Shown here piece after piece: positions 1 to 10,946 of a stretch of 64,000 nt of DNA (the first letter of the stretch is position 1; each line of letters begins with the position of its first letter). The translations under genes and the position numbers were made by a program. Source of the DNA: Rhypophila decipiens. Its lineage: Eukaryota > Ascomycota > Sordariomycetes > Sordariales > Naviculisporaceae. The stretch covers positions 62,001-126,000 of the forward strand of contig MU858068.1 of the NCBI GenBank assembly GCA_033297075.1, written 5' to 3'. The notes under the pieces were generated by a model. It was not told the origin of the DNA, did no database searches, and saw nothing but the letters and a program-made list of their open reading frames with translations.

Positions 1-416
1 ACACAGAACGGATCAACACCGGTATCGAGAATGGCAGGAGCAGACAGACATGGGAATAGCGATAGGAAACCGGCAACTCGGATCGATCTGCCGGGATTGG
101 CGATGCTACCCTACCTTCTATCCTCGCACTGGTCGAGAGATAGGGACCACCCGGCCGGAGGGATCCGACTGCTAGTCTCTTGGTAATCGGCCTCTTCCTT
201 CTCCGATCTGACAGACGATCCTGATATGCATCAAAGAACATGGCACTAGGATGTTCAAGAAACTAGTAGATGCACAAAGGATCTGAAAATGAAAAAGTAA
301 TGAATTCTCAAAATGGCCACGCTCGCCCAATCCATGCCAATGCCCTTGATCGAGACGAAGCCTAATTACAAATAATACATAGGTAGCTAAAAAGAGTTCC
401 ATGGCTCAGTTGCCTA
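1..416. other. 3' flank of the SMP/C2 gene
   Basis: No gene recognised. A minus-strand open stretch (172-402) lies wholly in the expected 3' UTR and has no domain. Confidence 0.45.
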
Positions 417-1974
417 CTAAGCAAGTTGCTTCGTTCCGCGGAGGACGATGGCGGCGCGAACAACGGGCCCGTCGCCTCCCCCGATGGCGAAGTCCTTCTG
501 GAGAACCAGGTCGGGAGCGGCCAGCACATCCTCCAGCTTCACCTCAATCGCGCCAGTCTCGGTGGTGCCGTCCATGAGGGCGATTCGAACGGGAGCGGCG
601 CCTGTCAGAGCACCAGCTTGGAGCGGAATCCGGAAGGCCTGGTCAAAGGAAGGATTCTGGACATCACTGCCGGGAATGTCCGTCTTGATGGCGGTGCGGA
701 ACTTGTTGCTGCCCCACGTCACGGCCACGCTGGGCTTGAGCTCCTCTCTGCGGCCCGGGATGCCAAGAGCAGAGGCGACCAGGATAGTCAGCAGGCCGTG
801 GATGCCGGGCTCCTCGCTGCTCAGACTGGAGGCATCGGGCACAAAGCCCAAGAACCTGGAGCTCAGCTTGATCTTGCCCGGGATGGGGGCTTCCTTGTGG
901 CTGAGGCCGAGCTCCTGGCGACCGCCGTCAAGGAGGAGCTTCTTGACCGTGATGGCGCCCACGCCGATGTCGTCGTCCGAAGCCGTGTCATCATCGTCGA
1001 CATCCAGCTCCACCTGCTGCTCGTAGTCCGACACCACAAAGTCGTTGGTCTCGTTCCACTCGGGATGTCTGTTGTTCTGGATGGTCTTGGTGCGCCATTG
1101 CTGCTCGGCCGAGACGAGCACCTTGACAAAACAGTCGGGTTCGTCGTGCACCAGCTTCTTGAAGAAGCTCTTGCCCTCCTTGTCCTGGCCCAGCTCCGAG
1201 CCAGACTCGACCGTCAGGCGCAGCACGCCAATAGGGTGCTGGTACGTCTTGAACCAGTCGTTGTTGGCGTCCAGCTTGACGAGGAACCGATTGGGAAGCA
1301 CCACCATCGAGGCCATGATGCTCTGGACGATCTTGCGGACGTTGCTGTCGATGAAGCCGACGTTGGCAATGTGTGCAGCGTCGGTGTACTCGAACTTGAG
1401 GTAGGGCGCATTGACAAAGGCCACCTGAGCTGCGCCGATCTGATTATCCCACAACAGTTAGATATCTTGGATGACCCAGAGTTCGGGGAGAAGCTGGCAG
1501 CCTACCAGAGGGATGACGTTGGTGAGAGGGCCAAGCATGACGCTCAGTCGCCCACGGAGCTTGACGTGCTCGATGCCAATCTTGGGAATCATTTTGCCGT
1601 TGAGCTCAATGTCGCACTTGCTGTCCCAGTCGACGTCAAGATCCAGCTTGATGGCCCCGTTCTCGACCTTGTGAACGTCGATATTTCCAAGCTTCAGCGG
1701 CTGTTGGCCCAGGTCGATCTTCTCAAAGTGCAGCGAGTTGAGCGGCGCGGGCAGCATGGAAGCAAACATGGGCTCGACGATATTCTTGGTCATGTCCGCG
1801 CCGGCAACACAGATGTTGGGCCACAGGTTCTCGACAAGGTCATTGAGGAAGCCTAGACAAACAGTCAGTTAGCGACTGATGGCCGTTGCTTCTCTTGAGC
1901 AGCAGGAAAACGTTAAACTTGCCAGCTCTCTCTGGGCCGCCAGAGGCAGTGAGGGTCTCTATCAGTCCCGACAT
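417..1974 (-). CDS. SMP/C2-domain lipid-binding protein (short tricalbin-like)
   Basis: Three exons: 1974-1923, 1852-1506 and 1439-417, giving about 473 aa. The N-terminal part (about residues 18-215) resembles an SMP lipid-transfer module, with a hydrophobic 'PLIGAAQVAFVNAP' segment created across intron 2. Two C2-like regions follow: about 220-330, ending in an acidic DVDDDDTASDDD stretch, and the C-terminal ~130 residues. Tricalbins are much longer and carry an N-terminal membrane hairpin that I do not see here, so this may be a soluble or peripheral contact-site protein. Intron 1 (1853-1922) fits only as a GC-AG intron with donor GCAAGT; the nearby GT donor would break the frame. Intron 2 (1440-1505) is GT-AG. 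The start is the first ATG in frame with exon 2. Function is inferred from the domains. Confidence 0.8.
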
Positions 1975-3497
1975 GATGTGCAATGGAGTCTAGGTGCTTG
2001 ATGTGTTTCCGCGTCGATGTGTTTTGGTGTAGTAGGAAGAGGGACTCAAAGAGCTGGAGATGCAAGTCGAGGACTTTAGGTCGAGCGTTGAGGGTATTTG
2101 GGTGATGGAGTTGGGCATAATTATGGGGTAATGGGTTATTAGATCAGTTCAAGTTCCAAGGAAAATGCTTGTATGGCAAGTACGAGTCCGTGTGCCTGTG
2201 CAATAGTGTACGACCCCTTCATCATCCAAACAAATCATCCCACCTGCCCACAATCACATTGCCCACACTGCCCGCCTTTGCGGGGTTTTCTGGCCCGCTT
2301 CGTCACCGGCATCGTCGAGGGTTTCCACTGACCCAGTCGGCTGTGCTGCTTCCAGGTCCTGCATGCTTGGCATCTCAATTTGTTGGGGCTGCCCAGAGAG
2401 CCGGAACTGCTTCAGGAGCTGCTGGTGCGTGTGGTGATAGCTGAGCAGGAGAAGAGGAGTGGGGTGGCCCATGACGTCAGGTCCACCATACCCCTCATTC
2501 ATTCCTTCCTGCGAATGCCATTGGCCCTTGAGGAAAGCTTGTGTCTCCAGTTCTCCATCTTCGTTCAGCTGCTGAGGCCACAAGTTTTGTCAGTCGACCC
2601 TAAAGAAACGGCAGGTAGAAAACGGATGGAGGGAGCCCATGTTTACAGTTGAGGAAAGGGGAGAGTGGGGCTACACTGTTGCCCGGTGAACCGCTAAAAT
2701 CGAGTGCTGCATTCGTACGGCATGCCAAACGGAATTTGGAGCACAAAGTCATGAGATTCTTTACTATCTGCTACATTGTCTGTAAGATAACGTTATGTTC
2801 GTTATTTCCGAGTTTGAGTCAACTTCAATGAATTCTTTGTCGCCAGCGTTGCCCCTTTCCTTGTTGCCCCTGTTCTTACGTAAGCCAACAACAAACCTGA
2901 GCCCCTCAGATGCCTGATTCCCTGCAAAAACATAGAAGCTGGAAGAAGCAGACATATGCAGAATATTGAGGCTGCTTATCAAACGCCTTCCTTTCAGTTG
3001 AGATATGAAGGTTTTTATCAGGACGACTAGACGATATGCTGGAGGCAAACACCTAGACTTGGACCAGCTTGATCGATGCTGACCGGGAAGTGTAGGAAGC
3101 TGCGGAATCCTCCTAAAGTCCAAAGAGGTGTGAACTGGCAGAGATAGATGAGGCCCCGATGGGATTGCGCTGCGTTGTAAAGTGGCTGGAAAAGAAAAGT
3201 TAAACGCCAAAAGAAAATAAAATACAAAATTTAACTTCAAATAACTGCGTCAGCGAGGGTCACATACCGATGATTCACTGGCCGTTTGCTTTTATCTAAC
3301 AAACCAACGAAGAAAGCACCGAGCCTAATACCGGCCGACAAAGGGCCAGACTGCGGTCAACGATGGGATGAATCACGCCAAACGACGGCCAATTTGGTGG
3401 CAGAAGGTTAAATTTCTTCCCTCCACACAGTCCCGGTTCTTGTGCTCTTGGTTCAACCGCTCCGCCAGTCAGGTCTCTCAAACTCATCGTCCTCAGC
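1975..3497. other. Intergenic, about 1.5 kb
   Basis: It lies between the divergent SMP/C2 and terpene cyclase genes and should hold both promoters. A Gln-rich open frame on the minus strand (about 2254-2583) has no upstream ATG start and no recognised family. I see no other gene. Confidence 0.5.
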
Positions 3498-4704
3498 ATG
3501 GATTTTCGGTTTTCCCAAGAAGTGAACCCTAGCACGTACAAGACCGACGGCCTGGCTGATGGCATCCCGGTTCGAGTGCACCGAGACTTTCACAAAGCGT
3601 TTCAGAGAGCACTGCAAGCTCAGCAGGACTGGAGCTCGCATGTTCGTCCCCTCAGTGGCTACCAAGGAGGTCTCGGTAACAAATTCAGCCTCATGAGCGT
3701 GGCAATGCCAGAGTGCTTGCCCGAGAGACTCGAGATCATGTCATACGCCAACGAGTTTGCATTTCTTTATGACGGTATGGGTCCCTTCCTGTTCTTTGTT
3801 CACACCTTTTCCCGCCTGTTCAAATGGTGTGTTGACTCGCTCCGACTACATGTAGATGCAATGGAAGCCCACCTGGATGGCCACAACACCCAGGACCCCG
3901 GCCCGAAGCACAAGTCTTTCTTCAACATGTTCCGTGACGGTGTCATGGACCGCCCGAACGATTCTAACTGGCGGCCCGAGAAACATCTGCAGGCGAGGGT
4001 GTGGAACGAGATGATGGCTATCGACAGGCCTCGTGCTATCAAAGCTCTGGCGGGCTGGGCCATATCTGTCGACGTCGGCTCAGAGTACCGAGCCCGGACC
4101 AACTTCAAGTCCCTCGAGGATTACATCCCTACTCGGGTTATCGATTTTGGAGAGCGGTAAGTTGCCCACGCCCCTGTATTGCCCCCTTTTGCCATGATTT
4201 CTCTCAGTGTCACTGACTTGTCATAATGGGAACAGGACCTGGTATGGTGCTCTTACCTTTGGCATGGCCCTCAGTATCCCCCCAGTGGAATTCGGCGATT
4301 GCATGAACCTTGCACGTCCAGGCTATGTGGCTCTGGCCTTGATCAACGATCTCTACTCGTGGGAGAAAGAGCGCAATGCTGCCAAAGCGGCGGGGGAGGA
4401 CTTCGTTTTCAACGCCATCTGGGTCATCATGCAGGAGCGATCGCGGGACAAGGGGACCGGTCTTCTGCCAGAGGATGCTGAGGCTGAGGCCATCGCGACT
4501 TGCAGAGCAGAGATAAAGAAGTATGTCCGCGAGTACCACACCACCGTCGACCATGTATTCCACGATCCCACGCTTTCAAAGGACCTGAAGGCCTACCTGG
4601 AGGCTGTGCTACTTATGATCAGCGGGACTCTTGTTTGGAGCATCTACTGCCCTCGGTACAACTCCAAGCCGCAAGACTCTCAACACCAGTCTGAGATGAG
4701 CTGA
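3498..4704 (+). CDS. Stand-alone class I terpene cyclase
   Basis: Exons 3498-3774, 3856-4156 and 4236-4704 give 348 aa. The protein resembles the N-terminal cyclase domain of fungal chimeric di/sesterterpene synthases (fusicoccadiene synthase type), but stops before any prenyltransferase domain. Intron 1 (3775-3855) is 81 nt, in frame and without a stop, so it could easily be missed. Removing it restores the metal-binding motif FLYDDAME (D92, D93, E96). The second motif NDLYSWEKE gives N230, S234 and E238 of the NSE triad. Family knowledge: the enzyme ionises a prenyl diphosphate with Mg2+ and cyclises it in the cytosol. Chain length of the substrate cannot be read here. No prenyl-diphosphate synthase is in the window, so substrate must come from elsewhere. 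Confidence 0.88.
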
Positions 4705-6003
4705 AGGAAGAGACGCAATTAATGACTGCTATCATGCGTGGGGAGCCAAAGACAAACGGGACTTCCATGCAGTGCTGCGGCGAGGAACATGGGCTGATAG
4801 CGGCAGATTTCCTTTCTTCCTTGAGGGACGCCTTGGTCCTTTCTCCATATAACTCTCATACCTACCATAGGTACCTAGACATCATGGAAATGAATAGATG
4901 CCCGATTGCAATGCATTTCTTTTACCATTAATCAGTCCACGACAGGAGCAAGCTTCAATTGGTAATGAAACATCGGGATGAGTTGGACGCGAGTCTGGAA
5001 CAATAGTGGTCGGTAAGAGGGCGGCGCGGCCGGGAGAGAAATAATGCACACCGTGTATGAGATGCCAAACCTGGCCAGTGCCTAGCTATCGATGATAATC
5101 GCGGCGCAGATTCAATCCAACTATTAGGCTTTTTGACTGAGCTAATTCCCTTTTATTTTTAAGAGGGCGGGAGTGAATGTGAACCGATCTCAGAATATCG
5201 ATTATCGACCCCTCATCACACTTTATGTGAGGACCGTGACCATGTTTGTGTTACGATGCACTTATAAGCGTGAGCACTCATATGCCGTCACTTTATCCCA
5301 AGGTGTGACCAATGGTTCAATATCGCTGATCGGGCCCTGATCTGTTCAGCCCTAAGGGCAAAGACATGCATATCCAAACAAGTACTAGTAACTAGTGGGG
5401 TGGGTGTGGTGCGTGACAACGCCCATGATGATTAATAGACCGACTTTTCATGGCGTGGAATCAGAGCCAATAAAAAAGCCAATGTCTGCATGAAAGATCG
5501 GGACCGAGTATGACCGAGACCTCTTCTGACCGAATGGGTGTTGGGGGTCAATACACTTACTCAGCACCTTACCGCCTGAAGGGCTGCATGGCTGCCTGTG
5601 CCCTACACCATCGCCAACCTCGACAAGGACTATCAGCAGCGGCCAGATATTGGCTGAGAACGGATTATCAACTCATGACTGACTGAAACACACGGCACAC
5701 ACCACGCATGTAAGATGCCATTTAGATTTGGAGCTCTCACAGTGGTTACTCATCCTATAGGTCGAGCCCCAGCTTGCATCAGCGTTGTTCATGCATCGTG
5801 CCTTTGGTGTTGCGGCGCAGCTTTCCTGCGGAATAAGAACGCCATCATTCCCTTTTCACCTTTACCTTTGGTTTCAGTTCCCACCGGCGTCCGAAGGCTT
5901 GCAGTCAGTCAACAGTTGAGAGGAGGGTATCGCCTCGCATCACGTACCCATACGCCTTCGCCCTGATCCGAGTCTCACCACCAGACTTCAGCTGTGGCGA
6001 ATC
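4705..6003. other. Intergenic, about 1.3 kb
   Basis: It holds the terpene cyclase 3' flank and the promoter side of the next gene. No coding frame with family resemblance, no RNA gene and no repeat was seen. Confidence 0.5.
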
Positions 6004-7416
6004 ATGAATACTTATACGATCGAGGTCGTCCCTTTCAGCGAGTATGACTGGACGTTCAGGAAGCCGGGATGGCTGAATCTCAAGTATGTGGAGGACCGAC
6101 TGTCGGTGGAGATTCAATACTAACAATATCACAGCCCAACAGCAGTCGGCCTCATCTCGGCATTCTGTGGAATTGCTCTCTGGATGTCGCTCGAACTCCT
6201 CCTCCTGGTCTACGTCACATTCAAGCGCAGGAGGGGCTTGTACTACTGGAGCATCATTATAACCACCGTCGGCTTCGTCTTGCAAGTAGTCGGCTTCATT
6301 CTCAAGTTCTTCAAGAACAACTGGCCGCGGGTCCTTGTCAACATCATCTTCACCATCGGCCGGGTGAGCAATGTGACGGGCTTCTCTATCGTGCTCTGGT
6401 CACGACTGCACCTGCTTGTCAACAACCAATATTATATCCTGCAAATCACACTCGCCGCCATTATCATCAACTCGGTCGCAATGCACATCCCCACCATCGT
6501 CTTTCGGTTCTACATGATGTCACCACAGCACCGCAGCCAGTTTGTCCGTCCTCTCGAGATTATGGAGAAGGTGCAGCAGACCGTCTTTGCTTTTCAGGAG
6601 ACCGTCATCAGTGGTCTGTACATCTTTTACGCGGCGCGCTTCCTCAAGTCGGGGTTTGGTCCCAAGAAGCGGAAAGTGGCAGCTTTGCGTCTTCTCATCG
6701 CCGTGCAGGTGGCGGCCATCCTCATGGACGCCGGCCTCAGCGTGTTTGACTACCTCAGCCTCTACACTCTCAAGTGCGCCATACACCCTTTTGTGTACGC
6801 AGTGAAGCTGAAGCTGGAGTTTATTGTCCTCAACCAGCTGCTGGCCATTGTCAAGGATCGAGGGACAACAACCGGTAGCAGGTTTGGAGGTGGACATGGA
6901 TACGGTGACGAAGAGAATATGGGTTCTCATAGGGACATGGCTCCATACAAGTCGTCTGCCTCAGTACCTGGAGAAGGAGAAGGGGCCTTTGTCGCGAGAA
7001 TGGTTGGGAGGGTCAAGGGCGGCGGCACTGTCAACAGCACTTCAACCACCTTGTCCAAGGAAGACCGAGGTTCGCCACGGAATTCTGCCCATATCCTGTC
7101 GTCTCGGTCCTTCACTGTCGAGTCAACACGTTGCTTTGGAATACAGAACCCACAACCGACTCATCTCGGTGCGCAAATGGCGGGACTAGAGTCCACACAG
7201 GTAACCACCATCAGTGGCGGCCGGCCTGGGTCCTGGTCGTCGTCAATGGCCGCAACTCCGTCACAGAGTAAGAGCTCAAGCTTGACTGAAAGTCGGATGG
7301 ACCAGGTTTCAAACTTTGGGGGCGAGGAAAGAGATCTCAGGAGTATGGTCGGGTCCCCAGATGACGAGGTGAATAAGGATTTGGAAAGGAAATACCTTGG
7401 AAGGTTTGGACTATAA
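6004..7416 (+). CDS. Seven-helix fungal membrane protein (DUF7703-like)
   Basis: Exons 6004-6083 and 6135-7416 (intron 6084-6134, 51 nt) give 453 aa. The start at 6004 adds an N-terminal stretch (MNTYTIEVVPFSEYDW...) and completes the first hydrophobic helix (TAVGLISAFCGIALWMSLEL), which an internal start at 6184 would lose. About seven hydrophobic segments occupy residues 30-255. A long, Ser/Gly-rich, hydrophilic tail of about 190 residues follows and is probably cytosolic. The layout fits a family of fungal integral membrane proteins of unknown role. I call it a possible receptor-like protein only from topology. It is transcribed in the same direction as the terpene cyclase upstream, with no overlap. 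Confidence 0.75.
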
Positions 7417-7679
7417 GGTAGATACGTAGTAGAACAGATGGGCGTGAAACGATACCACTCTTGTTCAAGATTATCATAATTTCTTATAGGCTTTTACCAA
7501 AACTCTCGACTAAAGTGATAGCGGTTCATTTTCTTTGCGGAGAGCCTCTTCTGGACCAAGTCCGAGCTTCTACTGGTATTGCACAACATGGGTTAACAAG
7601 AGCTGTTCAATGCTATGATACATGCTCTTCGTAAGCTAAAGCTACTCACCTGTGACTGTCCTACACTAGGCAATCGGCT

Positions 7680-7874
7680 TCACATGTAACTGCATGTGCA
7701 ACCTTTTCTCTCGGAGCGTTCGAAAGTCGGCCAGGGAACGCAGTTGAGGCCGGTGCGACAGGGCTTGCCCGATGCTCCGCAGACCTTGTCACTGCATGGT
7801 CCTGTGTAGGGAAAGTCGGCCAAGACGAACGAGGCAGCGGCCAACAGGAACAAGGAGGCTTTAGTGAGCCACAT
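7680..7874 (-). CDS. Small secreted cysteine-rich protein (63 aa)
   Basis: A single exon with ATG at 7874 encodes 63 aa. The first ~20 residues (MWLTKASLFLLAAASFVLA) look like a signal peptide ending at Ala-Asp. The mature part of about 44 residues has six cysteines, three of them closely spaced near the start (PC, VC, PC), then NC, and a terminal CTC, a number that could form three disulfides. Such proteins in filamentous fungi are often effectors or antimicrobial peptides, but no specific family is recognised. An upstream in-frame extension lacks the signal peptide at its start, so 7874 is preferred. A TATATA stretch lies about 35 nt upstream of the ATG. Confidence 0.7.
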   Translation of the reverse strand: MWLTKASLFLLAAASFVLADFPYTGPCSDKVCGASGKPCRTGLNCVPWPTFERSERKGCTCSYM

Positions 7875-9111
7875 GGTGTTACTGATGACTGACGATGGTG
7901 ATGGATATATAGACAAGTTGACTGTTCGTATTGGCGGTCTTGGGGAATAGGATTCTTGCGAGATGTAGCCTGTGTCGGCATCTTCATGTTTTTATGCTCT
8001 TCCTGCCTGAACTGGTATACGTGAAAGGGACAGCTACCGAAGTACCAAGCCGCCAAGGTGCCACCCAAGGAACGGGCCGGTATTACATGTGGGCGGAAGC
8101 CACCTCACCTGAGGGATAAATCCCAGGAAATGGACGTGGCCAAGTCTTTTCACCTAGAAGATCGCTGAGCGATTAATTCTCCGGCTAGGCGCTCCTATAA
8201 AAGAAATGAGTAAAATTGCCCCCTTGTTTGCTCGGACTTGAAGAAGCGCCCGAATGACCGTTGACTGTACGTAGACGGCGAGAAGCTTGGAGAGAATATC
8301 ATGGCCCTTCATCGCTCTACGCTTAATACATGAGCAAACGAAGTGTGGATATGTTCTGAATGCGGTCTAAACTAGCACTAGACGCCCAGAGAAGAAAATA
8401 AAATCTTTGTCGGCTGAAGCCTGAGCCGTTGTTGACTCTAGAGCAACCTCAGCACCAACTACCAAAGTTGATCGGACCTTGCATGTGATCATGGCAGCAC
8501 CCGCCCTCTGACCCAGACTTCAAACGAGTGAGTCGTCGTTGTTTGGCTTATATCCAAGCCATATACTGATTCTTCATCTATCATCGTTCCCAGAAGGCAG
8601 CAAAGTTGGTAAAGGTGCTGGTTAATTATCCATCTTTGAAACTCAAGTTTAGTGGCCACCAATCATCTAGCTACTGTATCTTCTTGATTCTTCCAGTAAC
8701 ATGATCATGTGCACAAATGGACCCCATATCATCTGCACATGTTTGTCCGGACATACCAACCGAACCTCCTTGATTCCGAACAAAGCCTTTCTCATAGGCG
8801 GGCACCTATCTCAGCCCCAAGCCCCGTAGACTTGCATATACACCACTTCCAATATTGGGCCCTGACCATCCCCGTCCCGTATCACCCGTCCCATTTTGCA
8901 TGAGAGAAAGCCTCGTGCTACACCGCAACTAATAGTTTAAACGCAAGCCACTTCACATGAGACTCATCCAGCTGATATGATACCCGACCAACCAAACGTA
9001 CTCCTTGAACCGTGACAGAATGAAGTCGAAGGCTCGGGGTCTCTTTCTTCTTCCACCATGCTTCCAAGGTGTCTCCAACGCTTCGCTTCAAGCTGAATTT
9101 GGATCACAACC
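7875..9111. other. Intergenic, about 1.2 kb
   Basis: It lies between two divergent genes. A TATAAAA stretch on the plus strand near 8196 has no obvious gene just downstream. Nothing else was recognised. Confidence 0.45.
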
Positions 9112-10870
9112 ATGTCGGATGCGTCTTTCAACTCTGCGTCAAGAGAATGTGCAATAGTTGCAGGCTACCGCGATGTGGACCATGTCCAGATCGCCCGGGT
9201 TCCTAGACCAGCGTCCCCTCCGAATTACCAAACATATCCTCCAGGAGGATATACATATCCCCCAGGAGGATCAATTGCGGGAACCGGTGCCCCTCCTCAT
9301 CGACATGGTGCTACTAGTAGGACCGGGACAGGACTAACATCGAACCTTGCAACTTCCAACACGAGCAAAGGCAACAACAAGGAAGTAAAGAGATGGCTGG
9401 TTGCCGCAGTCGTGGTGTTACTTCTCATCATTGTCATCTTGGCTAGTGTCTTCGGCACCCGGGCGAGCATCAGCAATAGCATGTCTGGTGGCGCCGGCAG
9501 CGGTGGGACAAGCTCCGGCGACCGTGATGGAAACGGCAACGGAGGCACAGGGAATGGGAATGGGAATGGGAATGGAGATGGAGATGGCACCGTGGACCAA
9601 GGAAGTCCCACCTCAGTTTTTAACCCGACAGCCCCAACTGACGCCGGAGGCTCGTCGAGTGGTGATGTGGCTACGAGTACGACAGGGTCAGGTAAGACCA
9701 ACTCTCTTTCGATAGACGGATTGTGAGAGGGACTTGAACAAGCGCGATTAACGTTCGGAAACAGGTTCAGCAACCGCCACGGTCCAGTCCAGATCCATCT
9801 GCCACGGGCGAGTCTGCCCGTCCATGCTCTCGGTCGTCCAGTTTTCCAACCTCCCAACGGCCTATATCTTTGGCCGAGGTCAAGATTCCCACATCTGGTA
9901 CCGCCAGACAGACGGCGACAAATGGATATCCAACTGGGAGATGTTGGATGGCAGCCAGATGAGAAACCAGCCCTCGGCCGCGTCGACCGAGGACGGCCAG
10001 ATGCAGGTCTTTGCCTACGCCAAGAATTTCACCATCCAATATCGCAACTACACAGAGGGCAAGTGGAGTGACGAATGGGCCGTCGTTGGTCTTTCGTCCG
10101 GCAGCCCGCCTTATACCACGGTATGCAGGTTTAGTGGGCTCGAGCTTGAAGTTTATATCCGAGGACCGGACAGCACCGTTTATCGGAATTGGTTCAGAGC
10201 TCCCCAAGGTACTTGGAATGGCTGGGAGCAGCACGACTGGGGCGCAAGCTTTTCTTCCGATTCTACGGTGGGCTGCACGGGGGCGATGTTCCGCCTGGCT
10301 GTCTTGGGATACGATGGTTCCAAGCAGCCCCTGTTGACGAAAACCTGGTCAGGAAAATGGGGAGGGTGGACCAACATTGGCGGGGACTTTCGCGGCTACC
10401 TGGCCATGGCATCGCGCAACAGCGAGGAGTTTCTCACTTTTGGTATCAAGGCTGGAAGTGGCAGCATGGCCTACCACAACTGGACGAGAATCCGGGACTC
10501 GGCCGACGATCCAAATACGCAGATTGTTGATCTCGGCGAGCAAGCCTTTCAATCTGTCCCCGTCCCGCTAGTCATGAGCGCGAACCGTGTGGATTTATTG
10601 GCTATTGGGACGGATGATAGGTTGAAACATCGGGCTTTGATCGGACAGACCTGGTCGCCCAAAGATTGGCAGGACCTAGGCGGAGCGTTTAACAGCACAC
10701 CTGCTGTTGTCTGGCTTGCAAAGGACAAGGTCTCGGTCTATGGGCTGGGCGTGAACGGGAATGTGTTTCATGGCAGTTGGACTGTGGATATGGACAAGTT
10801 TGAATGGGCTGGGGATGGAGGCTGGATGTCGGATAAGATGAACATGTCCTTGGAGGATTTTAGTGGGTGA
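9112..10870 (+). CDS. Membrane-anchored lectin-like beta-propeller protein
   Basis: Exons 9112-9691 and 9765-10870 (intron 9692-9764) give 561 aa. Residues 1-100 are a hydrophilic, Pro/Gly/Tyr-rich cytosolic tail with two PPGGYTYPPGG-type repeats. One strongly hydrophobic segment follows (about 101-122, WLVAAVVVLLLIIVILASVF). A Gly/Asn/Ser linker leads to a C-terminal domain of about 340 residues with repeated Trp/Gly-rich blades (SHIWYRQTDGDKW, TVYRNWF, WGGWTNIGG, DWQDLGGAF). This pattern resembles fungal fucose-specific or PLL-type lectin propellers. The layout fits a type II membrane protein showing a sugar-binding domain outside the cell. Ligand and role are inference. Confidence 0.8.
9551..9586 (+). 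repeat. In-frame GGGAAT/GGAGAT microsatellite
   Basis: Six-nt units (ggaatg, then ggagat) run in tandem and encode the Gly-Asn / Gly-Asp linker of the lectin-like protein. Being in multiples of six it can change length without breaking the frame. Confidence 0.8.
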
Positions 10871-10946
10871 TTTGGCTACGTAAACGTGGATCTCTGGTCA
10901 TGGGCCTTTTCTCAAAGATGCGATTGGACAAACGTACTCGTTCGAC

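Noticed and set aside
426..1856. 476-codon open frame on the plus strand
   Set aside because: It lies antisense to the SMP/C2 gene and mirrors its codons. It has no domain of its own and runs across both introns of the real gene.
2254..2583. 109-codon Gln-rich open frame on the minus strand
   Set aside because: It opens at TTG, has no recognised family, and I found no splice partner giving an ATG.
2764..3240. 158-codon minus-strand open frame with a hydrophobic start
   Set aside because: It starts at TTG, has low-complexity composition and no domain, and sits in a promoter region.
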